Shown here: positions 1-7,538 of the stretch, in pieces
Position numbering within the stretch: the stretch's first letter is position 1
Layout: every line of letters begins with the position of its first letter
Source: Candidatus Eiseniibacteriota bacterium
Lineage (GTDB): Bacteria > Joyebacterota > Joyebacteria > Joyebacterales > Joyebacteraceae
Assembly: GCA_030638405.1 (NCBI GenBank)
Contig: DAOWER010000159.1
Span: 1 to 17,536, forward strand
Length of the DNA: 17,536 nt
Direction: 5' to 3'
Position numbers and translations under genes: made by a program
The notes under the pieces: model-generated
The model's database searches: none
What the model saw: only the letters and a program-made list of their open reading frames with translations
Told to the model about the DNA's origin: nothing

Positions 1-10
1 AGCGAGCGTG

Positions 11-45
11 AGAAGGCCCCGGCTCCATTGGAGCCGGGGCCTTCT
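11..45 (-). terminator. Hairpin terminator after the lipoprotein gene
   Basis: A perfect 15-bp inverted repeat (11-25 with 31-45) encloses a 5-nt loop and begins 36 nt past the stop codon of the lipoprotein gene. The stem is very GC-rich. The bases after it on the minus strand (10-1) are not T-rich, so it is not a textbook intrinsic terminator. It could act on either strand, for example also for a convergent gene left of the window. Its position at the end of a four-gene run makes a terminator the best reading. Confidence 0.7.
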
Positions 46-81
46 GCTTATGATGCTGCTCTGGGATCGTCCGCTGACGCC

Positions 82-1431
82 CTAGCGCGGGACGCGCGTC
101 GGGAGGAGCACCGCCTCCCTGCCCTTGCCGTCGAGAGTGGGCACGTCCGACACGACCGCGCGGATCATGGTGTCGCGCTCATCGCGAAGCTCCCACTCAC
201 TCCAGTTCCACCTGAAGCTCTTGAAGGCGAGGGGTTCCGACGCGTCCTCGTAGATGTAGGGGTTCATTCTGTAGTGCCACTCGAGCCCCACGAAGAACTT
301 CTTGTCTGGATAGTGGGAGTTGTCGTTGATGTCGATAGCGTTCGGGAACGTGACCGCGACCCACTCGTCCTCCGGATACATGTAGGGTTCCGTGAAGGGC
401 ATGTAGCCGTCGTTCCCCGGGGGCCCGGGCAGGCTGTCCGGCACTGTCACGCGCCAGATCCAGGCTTCGAACGGCATCGTGCTGGGGTCATCCGGGTTGA
501 TCGGGTTGTCCACCTGGTCGTTCGCGATGTAGTAGATGATCTTCGTGACGTAGTTCGCCCAGGTCGGAGCCTGGAACCTCACCGCTATCTTCTGGCCGGG
601 CCTTCCCTCCACCACGTGGTCCCACTGCTCGTAGTGGCCGTCATCGTGCGAGAGCTCCTCCTCCTTGCCCTCTACCTCCCAGTGTATGAGCAGCGGCTCA
701 GCGCCCACGTTTCCCGCGGTATCGAACGCCTCGAGAGAATACCTCATCAGGGTGTCCGCGTGTCCTCCCGACAGCGGCGGCGTAGTGACGTCGATCGCGA
801 AGTAGACGGTGCTGTCGTCCGGCCCGGTCACGAACTCGTTCGCAACGTGCTCGTTGATCCCGAAGCGCAGCCTGGCGCCCGAAGCCGACGTGTCAGTGCT
901 CGCCGACACGACTATCGTGGGGAGGCCCGTCTCCCAGAAGCCGTCACCCCAGAACCCCAGGGTGTCAACCCACTCCGCGCCTTCTATGGGCGGTATGTGG
1001 CTGATCGGCGGAGGTGTCTGGTCGAGGATGATCGTTATTCTCGGCGTCTCGTCGGGCGTGGCGACGTTGCCGTAGAGATCCGTGATTCGCGCTCGCAGGT
1101 CTTTCACTCCCTCATCACCGAGGCTCACGTCCTCCACGGTGAAGCGCCCGCCGAGACCATCGTTCGGGACCGCAGGAGAGGAAACACCGGTGCCCTCGAG
1201 GACATCATTGACGAAGATGTCGATGGTCGCTCCGACCTCCGCACGGCCTCGTACGTTGATCGTCTCCCTGTTCAGGCTGGACCCGTCGACGGGATTCGTG
1301 ATCGCGGATCCGGAAGGTGGATCTATGTCCGGCTCCATCAGGTCCTTGCTGCATCCGACCCAGAATACGAGCCCGAACACTGCAAGAACGGCGGCGGGGA
1401 TCATGTACCGCCTGGCATGGACCTTCCTCAT
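82..1431 (-). CDS. Secreted Ig-domain lipoprotein of unknown function
   Basis: 449 residues, no exact function recognised. The N-terminus is a signal peptide: basic residues 2-8, a hydrophobic core at 10-25, then Cys27 preceded by W-V-G. This is lipobox-like, although Trp at -3 is unusual. Residues about 35-140 form an Ig-like/fibronectin-style module typical of cell-surface proteins, ending in a DQTPPP linker. A second beta-rich region covers about 150-250. The last 180 residues, with FFVGLEW and a terminal MIRAVVSDVP stretch, look like a beta-sandwich seen at the end of many secreted proteins from uncultured FCB-type bacteria (from memory, not searched). The start has a good AAAGGAG site 9 nt upstream. 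It is the last gene of the C25 peptidase/PorV cluster, 96 nt after the PorV-like gene. A structural or binding role at the cell surface is inferred. Confidence 0.8.
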   Translation of the reverse strand: MRKVHARRYMIPAAVLAVFGLVFWVGCSKDLMEPDIDPPSGSAITNPVDGSSLNRETINVRGRAEVGATIDIFVNDVLEGTGVSSPAVPNDGLGGRFTVEDVSLGDEGVKDLRARITDLYGNVATPDETPRITIILDQTPPPISHIPPIEGAEWVDTLGFWGDGFWETGLPTIVVSASTDTSASGARLRFGINEHVANEFVTGPDDSTVYFAIDVTTPPLSGGHADTLMRYSLEAFDTAGNVGAEPLLIHWEVEGKEEELSHDDGHYEQWDHVVEGRPGQKIAVRFQAPTWANYVTKIIYYIANDQVDNPINPDDPSTMPFEAWIWRVTVPDSLPGPPGNDGYMPFTEPYMYPEDEWVAVTFPNAIDINDNSHYPDKKFFVGLEWHYRMNPYIYEDASEPLAFKSFRWNWSEWELRDERDTMIRAVVSDVPTLDGKGREAVLLPTRVPR

Positions 1432-1527
1432 CTGTAGCTTCTCCTTTCACGGGAGGGCATTCGCTGGATGGGATCCGGTCGTTCTCCCTGTCCCTGTCCG
1501 GCTGGTCAGAGACCCCGGGGGTGCTCG

Positions 1528-2559
1528 TCAAAATCCGTAGGAGGCCGACACCCGGTGACTCGAGTCCAGATACTCGTGTTTCCCAAATGCGTAATCAACA
1601 GTGAATCCGGCGAGGTTCAACCCCGCCCCGGCGGTCAGCTGACCCATCGCCAGTCCCGCCCTGACACCCACCATATCTCTGTAGACGAACTCGAGGCCGT
1701 AATGAGTGTCCGCAGAGATCGAACCAATGTGGTACTCGTCCGCCAGAAGCCGGTTCTCGAACCTCACGTCGGCATCCGCTGCCGCCGTGACCACGCCATC
1801 CATCGATGTCACCGGCGTGGAATAGGCCACTCCCACCTTCACGGTGGGCATGATGCGCTCGCGCTCCTTGGTGTCCCAGACGAGGAATGTCGTGGTCGCG
1901 TCCTGGAGGTTGATGCCGAGCGTCGTTTTTCCCGTGACATCGTACTTCGCGCCGAGGTCGAACCCCAGACCGTAGCAGGAGTAGTTGCCGATCGACTTCC
2001 TGATGAGCTTGAGGTTTCCACCCAGCCGCAGTCGCTCAGAAGACCGGCGCGCATAGGTAACCAGCGCCGCCATCTCCGAGTCACTCTCCCATCTTATGAG
2101 GCTCTCGTCGTAGTAGATCCTCTCTTCGTCGGAGACGAAGTCCCCCGTGAACGGAATGTCGTCCACGGCAAGTCTGACGAACGTCACCGCGAGAGCGGCG
2201 TCGGCCGCCAGCGGGTGCACGTAGGCGCCGGTGTCGTAGTTGACCACGTCACCGAACGTCTCTGAGTGCATCAGATGCACAGAGCGCGCTTCCGCGTCAG
2301 CAACGCCCGCCGGGTTCCAGTAGCCGGAAGTCACATCATCGGCCACCGCCACGAACGCGCTGCCCATACCGAGCGCTCGCGCCCCGACCCCGTGAGTCAG
2401 GAACTCGCCGGCGTACTTGTTGGCCGCCCGTGCTCCGCCCGCAGTGGCCATGGCCGCGACGAACGTCAGGACCAGGATAAACCTAACCAAGCGGCCGCCG
2501 CGGGTTCTCCGCGCTGTCGTTCTGATCCGGTCGGTCCTCATTTGAGTCACTTCTAGCAT
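1528..2559 (-). CDS. PorV/PorQ-family outer-membrane beta-barrel protein
   Basis: 343 residues. A basic N-terminus and hydrophobic segment (about 24-44) end at A-R-A before A-N-K-Y-A-G, a clean signal peptidase I site. The mature protein opens with the PorV/PorQ (UPF0164) family signature: GARALGMGSAFVAVADD followed closely by YWNPAG. Alternating amphipathic strands and a C-terminal Phe fit a FadL-like barrel in the outer membrane. In the Bacteroidetes type IX system, PorV carries cargo to the PorU sortase. Here the gene follows a C25 peptidase with a T9SS-like tail and a small unknown gene (55 nt gap), which suggests a related job. The start is uncertain: ATG at 2559 has only a weak GGA site, and ATG at 2541 has AGAAG 8 nt upstream. 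Both keep the signal peptide. It could also be a general porin-like member of the family. Confidence 0.85.
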   Translation of the reverse strand: MLEVTQMRTDRIRTTARRTRGGRLVRFILVLTFVAAMATAGGARAANKYAGEFLTHGVGARALGMGSAFVAVADDVTSGYWNPAGVADAEARSVHLMHSETFGDVVNYDTGAYVHPLAADAALAVTFVRLAVDDIPFTGDFVSDEERIYYDESLIRWESDSEMAALVTYARRSSERLRLGGNLKLIRKSIGNYSCYGLGFDLGAKYDVTGKTTLGINLQDATTTFLVWDTKERERIMPTVKVGVAYSTPVTSMDGVVTAAADADVRFENRLLADEYHIGSISADTHYGLEFVYRDMVGVRAGLAMGQLTAGAGLNLAGFTVDYAFGKHEYLDSSHRVSASYGF

Positions 2560-2600
2560 GGTTTGCGTCCGTTGTAAAGGGAGAATAGACTGGCGCGTCG

Positions 2601-2615
2601 GGCCGCTCAGCGGCC
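2601..2615 (-). other. Small stem-loop at the stop codon of the 99-aa gene
   Basis: A perfect 6-bp GC inverted repeat (2601-2606 with 2610-2615) has a 3-nt loop and touches the stop codon at 2615-2617. No T-tract follows directly. It may weaken or process the transcript between the small gene and the PorV-like gene, but could be chance in GC-rich DNA. Confidence 0.3.
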
Positions 2616-2914
2616 TACTGCGCCCCCAGTCCTCTCACGACGAGTTCGGCCCGGATCCTCTCGTTCACCCTGGCCGTCCGCGCGATGTTGATTCCCACAT
2701 TGTTTAGACGCGCCGACAACCTCATGGCTTCAAGCAGATCGTACTCACCCTCAGCGAAGTAGCCGAGGTTGACACGGTGGCGCCCCAGATCCCGCTCCCT
2801 CGCCAGGCCGTAGTCCATCATGTACAACAGCGTCGAAGCGGACACGCTGACCAGCCGCTGTCTCTCCTCATCCAGTCTGATCTCAACCGGCCTTGCTTCC
2901 TGAAGCCCGTTCAC
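2615..2914 (-). CDS. Hypothetical small protein between C25 peptidase and PorV-like genes
   Basis: 99 residues, family not recognised. No signal peptide, membrane segment or cysteines are visible. The sequence is charged and probably mostly helical, with a middle segment LYMMDYGLARERDLG and a C-terminal LNNVGINIARTARVNERI stretch. Codon third positions are G/C-rich like the neighbours, and no long competing frame covers it on either strand, which supports real coding. The start is GTG at 2914 with a GGGGGAG site only about 3 nt upstream, so start assignment is weak. The frame is also open back to the TAG of the peptidase gene (2972-2974), 57 nt away, without an ATG. By position it could be a cytoplasmic accessory of the secretion cluster, but no function can be assigned. 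Confidence 0.55.
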   Translation of the reverse strand: MNGLQEARPVEIRLDEERQRLVSVSASTLLYMMDYGLARERDLGRHRVNLGYFAEGEYDLLEAMRLSARLNNVGINIARTARVNERIRAELVVRGLGAQ

Positions 2915-2971
2915 GTTCTCCCCCGGGGCGGCTGATGTCCTGGTCTTCTCGAGCGCCGTGCGTGCGGTCCG

Positions 2972-5900
2972 CTACCGCACGAGGATCATCTTGCGTGTCT
3001 CTTCCAGTTCGTCCAGGCGAAGGCGGTAGAGGTACACCCCGGCTGCAACATCGATGCCGTACTCGTCTGCGCCGTCCCACGCCACCTCGTACTCACCGGC
3101 GGGCCGGTATCCCTCCGCCAGGGTCCGAATCAGACGTCCCTGGATGTTGTACACGGCGAGTTCCACCTCTCCCCCCATCATCAGCGAGAAGCTGATGAGG
3201 GTGGACGGGCTGAACGGGTTCGGGTGATTCTGCTGGAGGAAGATCTGGGGAAGCCCGCCGTCCGCGTCATGGACGCTGGTATCCGTGGGAATGTCGGTGA
3301 CGATGACAGCGACATCGTCGATGTAGACTCCCTCAGCCACGTCGGCGTCGTCGCTGGTGAATCTGAACCTGACGGACAACGTGTCGCCCGCGTTGCCCGG
3401 AAGCGGGTATCTGTATTCGAGCCAGTCGTTGCCGATGGAGCCCAGCATGTCGAGGGCGCCGCCGCTGCCGATGAAGTCGAGCGTGTCGATCGTCGCCCCC
3501 GCGGACAGGACCTCCACGTAGAAACCGTCCAGGTGGTAGATGGGGAATTCGTTCCAGCACCAGAAGGAGAGTTCTGCGCCCGCGCCCCGGACGAACTCCG
3601 GCGAATCGAGGCGGGCGTCGGCGTTGTTCGTATACTCCCAGACGCCCTCGGTCCCTGCGTACCAGCTCGCCGTTCCCGAGTGGGTCCGGTGATCGGTGAG
3701 ACCCCAGATGTCGGACGAGCCCGAGTGCGTCCACCCCGACGCGCCCGACTCGAAGTCGTGCGCGAACCCGGCGCTCCCGACGATCACTCTCAACGTGCCC
3801 GTCGATGAGAGCCCATCTGACGTGACCGCGTCTAGAGTCAGCTGAGGGAAGGCCGGCACGGGGCAGTCGTGTGCCACCGCGAGTTCGAAGACGGCGTGCC
3901 CCGTGCCCCCAGAAGGGATCAGCGGGAGCGCCGCGAGCGGCGACGTGACGTCGAGGGCAGGGTCGTCCGTCGACAGCGTGAACGATGGAGAGAGCGCGGC
4001 CGCGAGCCCGGAGTTCAGGACTTCAACCATCAGCATCACGGTCTCGCCGGGTTCCGCGAATCCGTCACCGTCGCCGCCCCATGTATCGTCGAGGGAATAC
4101 GAAGCCGCGGTAAGCACCGGTGCGCTGACGGTGAGTGAGACGGCGCATGTCCAGTTCGTGCCCTCCGAGGTGATGCTCACGTCGAGGAGCGCGACGTGGC
4201 CGTCAGGGCAGTCTGGTGATATCGCGACGGTGAAGGGCGTCGTCCCGACCGCCGAGGCTCCTCCGGCGACGTCCCCGTAGTAGGATTGATCAACAAGAAC
4301 GCTCAGCATGGCGTCCGCCGTGGAGAGGGTCGCCTCGACAGCGGGTGCCTCGTCGGTACCGAAGTTCCGGAGCTCGACGGAGACGTCGACGGTCTCGCCA
4401 GGGCCCGCCAGTCCGTCCCCGTTGCCGCCGTCCGAGTCGTCGACCTCGATTCCAACGGGCCGCATGAACGCGCCGGAGAACACGACCGGGATCCGACCCC
4501 GGTACGGGTAGCAGTCGCGGGCGGTCACCGTTATGACGAGACTGTCGGGCAGCACGGTGTCCACCGACAGCGAGACCGAGCCGTCGGACGAGGTGAGGCC
4601 CCTCTCGTAGACGTCGCTGCCGTTGGTCGCGCAGACCAGCGCGCTCTCGAGAGGACCACCGGAGGTCCTGACCGATACGGCCAACACGGAGGGTCCGGGC
4701 ACCACGGAGTCGGCGTGCGCCACGGCGAGCGGCGCCGGCTGGGCCGTCCACACCGGCATCTCCGGGTCTCCGAGCAGGTTGATCTGATACTGGTGCCAGC
4801 GGTACACGTTCTCCTCCTGCGAGAGCGGTACGAAGGCGGCCTTCGCGGCCGCGAGGACCGCTCCAGCTGAGCTGATCCTCTCCACGAAGAGCACGCGGTA
4901 GAACTCCTGCATGAATCTCTCCGAGTACCCGAAGCCCGGATTCCCCGGGGACGCCCAGCCGTACCTGCTGTTCCCTACGAACGCCACACCTCCCCCGCCG
5001 GGGTTCTGAAGAAAGCGCTCCGCTATGCAGTCCTCCGGCAGGTCGAAGGCCGCCGGCCAGCAGCCAATGGAGTACACGAGCGGTTGCCTGTCGGCGTTGG
5101 TCAGCTCGGCGATGTCCCATCGGTAGAGCGAGCCGTCTCCGCAGGACATGACCGTGTACCAGGCGTGTCCGCTGTGAAAGAAATGGCCCTGGCCGCTGTT
5201 GAGGGCGGCCTTGACGCTTTCCGCCGACTCGTTGCCCAGCGTCTCGTACAGCTTAGTAATGGGGTCGTAGCGCGGAGGTATGGACTCTCGATCTATGCGG
5301 TTGAGCGCAATTCCCGAGTCGGTGAACGGGTCTGTCCAGAGCACCTCGGCGGCCATCAGCATCTCCAGCTGGAAGTCGTCGAGCGGAGAGCTCTCGTAGT
5401 CCACGACCTTCTCTACGAAAGCCGAGGCCTCGTCCGCCGTCCTGACGGGTGCCCTGCCAACGAAGACTTCCGGGTACAGGTCGACGTCGTCCGTCAACTC
5501 CCCGTAGATATCATCACCGTCCGCGTTCCAGGTCCCATCGAGGTTGGCGAAATACATGTCGCAGCCGATGTCGTCCTCGTCCGTGTGCGCCCCGGCCTCG
5601 CACGTCATCGCGTAGGCGCGCCTCGTGGGAACCCAGTCCGTGTCGCCCCCAAGAAGGAACCAGACGGTCCCCCACGTGTTGTGGGCGTCTGTTATGAAGT
5701 TCCTGATGCAGTCGGGTGTGTCGTCGCCCGGATACGTCGCCGTGATCCAGGTGACCGGGACTATCGTGGACGGCACTCCTTTCACGGTCTTCCATGCCAC
5801 GAGCGGCGCGAACGCCGCATCAAAGCTCGAGTCGCCCGTGATGATGACGTGCTCGTAGTCCCCCGCCTCAAGTCTCGTGTTCGACACACGGCTGGGGTCT

Positions 5901-6544
5901 GAAGAGAGGCGAACCGTCGCGTCGTTGTCGGACAGGACGCGGACGACGGTGTCCTGATCCCGACGTGAGCTTCCTGGGGCGGCTTCCTCCACGAGGTCGT
6001 AGTGAAGGCGGATGGACATCCGCCTGAAGAACCGCAGTTTCCCGACCGTCGGGACGAACTGAACGGGATAGAGCGCCAGTCCCACAAGCCGGGTGCCGCC
6101 GAGTCGGCCGGCGGACAGCAGCTCGGCTATCTGCGCCGGGTACGGGCGCCTGCCGTGATAGACCGATGGGTCCGGATCGACGAACGGACGCGAGGGGATG
6201 TCGAATCCCGGTACGGGAAGGATGCGCGGATGCTGCGCCGGAACTGGGTGGAACTTCGCAAGAAGCTCTGTGCTCTCGGCTTCCAGGATCTCGAGCTCGC
6301 TGACGCGGGCGCCCGCCGGAAGCGCCAGGGTCAGTGAGAGCACGGGCAGCTGCGGAAGCCCCACCTCCCCGGTCAGGTCACATCCGGGGAGCGTTATGAC
6401 ATCGTAGCCCTCCCGCTTGTCGAGCGTGAGGTCGCTCTCGTCGAAACTGACCGTGTGGTCGAGGTGCGCCGACCACGCCCCCGAAGCGGCCAGGCCCAGA
6501 AGCAGCCCGGCAACCACAACGTGCTTTATCGACCGACGAACCAT
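2972..6544 (-). CDS. Secreted C25 (gingipain/PorU-like) cysteine peptidase with FlgD-like C-terminal sorting domain
   Basis: 1190 residues from ATG 6544, which has GGAG 7 nt upstream; a longer GTG start at 6595 would bury the signal peptide. Order: signal peptide 1-25 (cut after A-W-S-A); pro-domain-like region about 26-220; C25 caspase-like domain about 228-597; two related CARDB-like beta modules beginning near 700 and 817, each opening with a D-x(n)-GDG...PGE Asp/Gly loop likely to bind calcium; a jelly-roll/MAM-like region about 925-1092 (FESGASGW); and a FlgD/T9SS-type tail about 1103-1190 (HPNPFSPST, then AAGVYLYRL, ending KMILVR). The catalytic pair is visible: His460 in HSGHAW and Cys495 in SIGCWP, 35 apart, close to the 33 of gingipain RgpB. 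The mature protein should act outside the outer membrane. It could be T9SS cargo or, given its size and the PorV-like gene downstream, a PorU-like sortase. Confidence 0.9.
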   Translation of the reverse strand: MVRRSIKHVVVAGLLLGLAASGAWSAHLDHTVSFDESDLTLDKREGYDVITLPGCDLTGEVGLPQLPVLSLTLALPAGARVSELEILEAESTELLAKFHPVPAQHPRILPVPGFDIPSRPFVDPDPSVYHGRRPYPAQIAELLSAGRLGGTRLVGLALYPVQFVPTVGKLRFFRRMSIRLHYDLVEEAAPGSSRRDQDTVVRVLSDNDATVRLSSDPSRVSNTRLEAGDYEHVIITGDSSFDAAFAPLVAWKTVKGVPSTIVPVTWITATYPGDDTPDCIRNFITDAHNTWGTVWFLLGGDTDWVPTRRAYAMTCEAGAHTDEDDIGCDMYFANLDGTWNADGDDIYGELTDDVDLYPEVFVGRAPVRTADEASAFVEKVVDYESSPLDDFQLEMLMAAEVLWTDPFTDSGIALNRIDRESIPPRYDPITKLYETLGNESAESVKAALNSGQGHFFHSGHAWYTVMSCGDGSLYRWDIAELTNADRQPLVYSIGCWPAAFDLPEDCIAERFLQNPGGGGVAFVGNSRYGWASPGNPGFGYSERFMQEFYRVLFVERISSAGAVLAAAKAAFVPLSQEENVYRWHQYQINLLGDPEMPVWTAQPAPLAVAHADSVVPGPSVLAVSVRTSGGPLESALVCATNGSDVYERGLTSSDGSVSLSVDTVLPDSLVITVTARDCYPYRGRIPVVFSGAFMRPVGIEVDDSDGGNGDGLAGPGETVDVSVELRNFGTDEAPAVEATLSTADAMLSVLVDQSYYGDVAGGASAVGTTPFTVAISPDCPDGHVALLDVSITSEGTNWTCAVSLTVSAPVLTAASYSLDDTWGGDGDGFAEPGETVMLMVEVLNSGLAAALSPSFTLSTDDPALDVTSPLAALPLIPSGGTGHAVFELAVAHDCPVPAFPQLTLDAVTSDGLSSTGTLRVIVGSAGFAHDFESGASGWTHSGSSDIWGLTDHRTHSGTASWYAGTEGVWEYTNNADARLDSPEFVRGAGAELSFWCWNEFPIYHLDGFYVEVLSAGATIDTLDFIGSGGALDMLGSIGNDWLEYRYPLPGNAGDTLSVRFRFTSDDADVAEGVYIDDVAVIVTDIPTDTSVHDADGGLPQIFLQQNHPNPFSPSTLISFSLMMGGEVELAVYNIQGRLIRTLAEGYRPAGEYEVAWDGADEYGIDVAAGVYLYRLRLDELEETRKMILVR

Positions 6545-6690
6545 TATGGCACTCCGTGTGAACGCACGCAGCAGGGTGCTTGGGTACACCGACACACGCC
6601 GCTCAACCGGTCCTACGAGCGCTGAACGCCTGCGCTTCCGGCCGTCGGCGGGGCTTTGGTCCAGTCAAGAGTCAGTACGCTAGTTCAACG

Positions 6691-6716
6691 ATGATACTTC
6701 GCGCCACCCCTGTCAA
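6691..6716 (-). promoter_or_regulatory. Possible promoter of the C25 peptidase operon
   Basis: In the 210-nt gap before the peptidase gene the minus strand has TTGACA (6716-6711) and TATCAT (6696-6691). Both boxes match sigma-70 well but are only 14 nt apart instead of 16-18, so either the spacing is unusual or only one box is used. The leader to the start codon would be about 140 nt. Confidence 0.35.
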
Positions 6717-6754
6717 GCGCTCAGACGGCCAGCCGGGCGACCACTGAGCGGGAC

Positions 6755-7408
6755 TCAGACCCCGGGCAGGTCTTTTCTGAGGGGACATTCGCCACATACG
6801 GGGTCAGGGCGGCAGAATCGCTTGCCGATCTCCACCAGAAGCGCGTGGCACTCAGCGAAGGCCTCCGCGTCGTGATCGAGCGCGTTCTCGAAGAGTTCCT
6901 GAACCTCCGCGTATCCGGCGCGGGCGTCCGCGATGCCGTGCCGCTCGACGAATCGTCTTGTGTATGCGTCGACCACGAAGACAGCGTGGCCGCCCGCATA
7001 GAGCAGCATGGCGTCCGCCGTCTCAGGCCCGATGCCGCGTATCGCGAGGAGAGCCTGTCGGAGAAGACCGGCATCCGTCGACAGCAGACCCGCCAGTCCC
7101 CCTTTCTCGCTTTCGATAGTCTCGGCCAGAGCCGCGAGCGTCCGGGCCTTGCGCCTCCAGCCGCCCGCGGGTCTCACCAGCTTCTCCAGACGATCCAGCG
7201 GGAGTGCAGCCACTGCCGCGGGCGTCAGTGCGCCCCTCTCCCGCATCTGCCCGATCGCGCGCTCGGCGTTCCGCCAGGCCGCATTCTGGGTCAGGACCGC
7301 CCCGACCATGATCTCGAAGGAGTCCCCACCCGGCCACCATCCCTGGGGACCGAATTCGCTCAGCAGAGACTCGTAAGCCCAGCGCAGTCTCGCGACGTTC
7401 TCGGTCAT
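6755..7408 (-). CDS. HhH-GPD superfamily DNA glycosylase (endonuclease III / MagIII-like)
   Basis: 217 residues. A base-excision repair enzyme expected to remove damaged bases from DNA. The family pattern is clear: LTQNAAWRN (39-47) in the N-terminal helical domain, the helix-hairpin-helix IRGIGPETADAM (123-134), and the catalytic Asp147 in VVDAYTRR. The Lys that gives endonuclease III its lyase activity is Glu129 here, as in monofunctional alkylbase glycosylases. A C-terminal cluster has Cys199, Cys205 and Cys208 but no fourth Cys after CPL, so a normal 4Fe-4S cluster is doubtful unless Cys187 helps. ATG 7408 was chosen because GGAGG lies 8 nt upstream; a GTG at 7456 adds 16 residues that look unconserved. 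The gene sits alone between the glycolytic operon terminator and the peptidase cluster. Substrate is unknown. Confidence 0.88.
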   Translation of the reverse strand: MTENVARLRWAYESLLSEFGPQGWWPGGDSFEIMVGAVLTQNAAWRNAERAIGQMRERGALTPAAVAALPLDRLEKLVRPAGGWRRKARTLAALAETIESEKGGLAGLLSTDAGLLRQALLAIRGIGPETADAMLLYAGGHAVFVVDAYTRRFVERHGIADARAGYAEVQELFENALDHDAEAFAECHALLVEIGKRFCRPDPVCGECPLRKDLPGV

Positions 7409-7416
7409 TCCGGGGT

Positions 7417-7421
7417 CCTCC
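7417..7421 (-). promoter_or_regulatory. Ribosome binding site deciding the glycosylase start
   Basis: GGAGG on the minus strand, 8 nt before ATG 7408. It favours this ATG over the GTG at 7456. Confidence 0.6.
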
Positions 7422-7474
7422 AGGTTGGGAACGGGCCCCGGCTCACCTGCCGGCACGGGCTACGTCTCCGGACA

Positions 7475-7510
7475 AAGAAGAAGCGGCAGAACGTCTGTCC
7501 GTTCTGCCGC
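7475..7510 (-). terminator. Rho-independent terminator of the glycolysis-secG-tRNA operon
   Basis: A perfect 11-bp inverted repeat (7483-7493 with 7500-7510) with a 6-nt loop is followed on the minus strand by a T-rich run (CTTCTTCTTTG, 7484-7474). This is a classic intrinsic terminator 28 nt after the 3' end of the tRNA-Leu gene and ends the transcription unit that starts at the phosphofructokinase promoter. Confidence 0.88.
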
Positions 7511-7538
7511 CGTCGCGAGGCGTCCTGCCTCACATTGA

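Noticed and set aside
28..1437. A 469-codon open frame on the plus strand covering the lipoprotein gene
   Set aside because: It mirrors the lipoprotein gene on the opposite strand, has an Arg/Val/His-rich composition with no recognisable domain, and its start lies in the loop of the terminator hairpin. Long antisense frames are expected in GC-rich genes.
2915..2974. Possible stop-codon read-through from the C25 peptidase into the 99-aa gene (same frame, no stop between)
   Set aside because: The peptidase ends at the natural end of its FlgD-like sorting domain (KMILVR), and being in the same frame has a one-in-three chance. No read-through signal was seen.
4304..7021. An 18-bp sequence shared by the peptidase gene (4304-4321) and the glycosylase gene (7004-7021)
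   Set aside because: Both copies encode T-A-D-A-M-L inside unrelated conserved proteins. No inverted ends, duplication or mobile element surrounds them, so this is coincidence.
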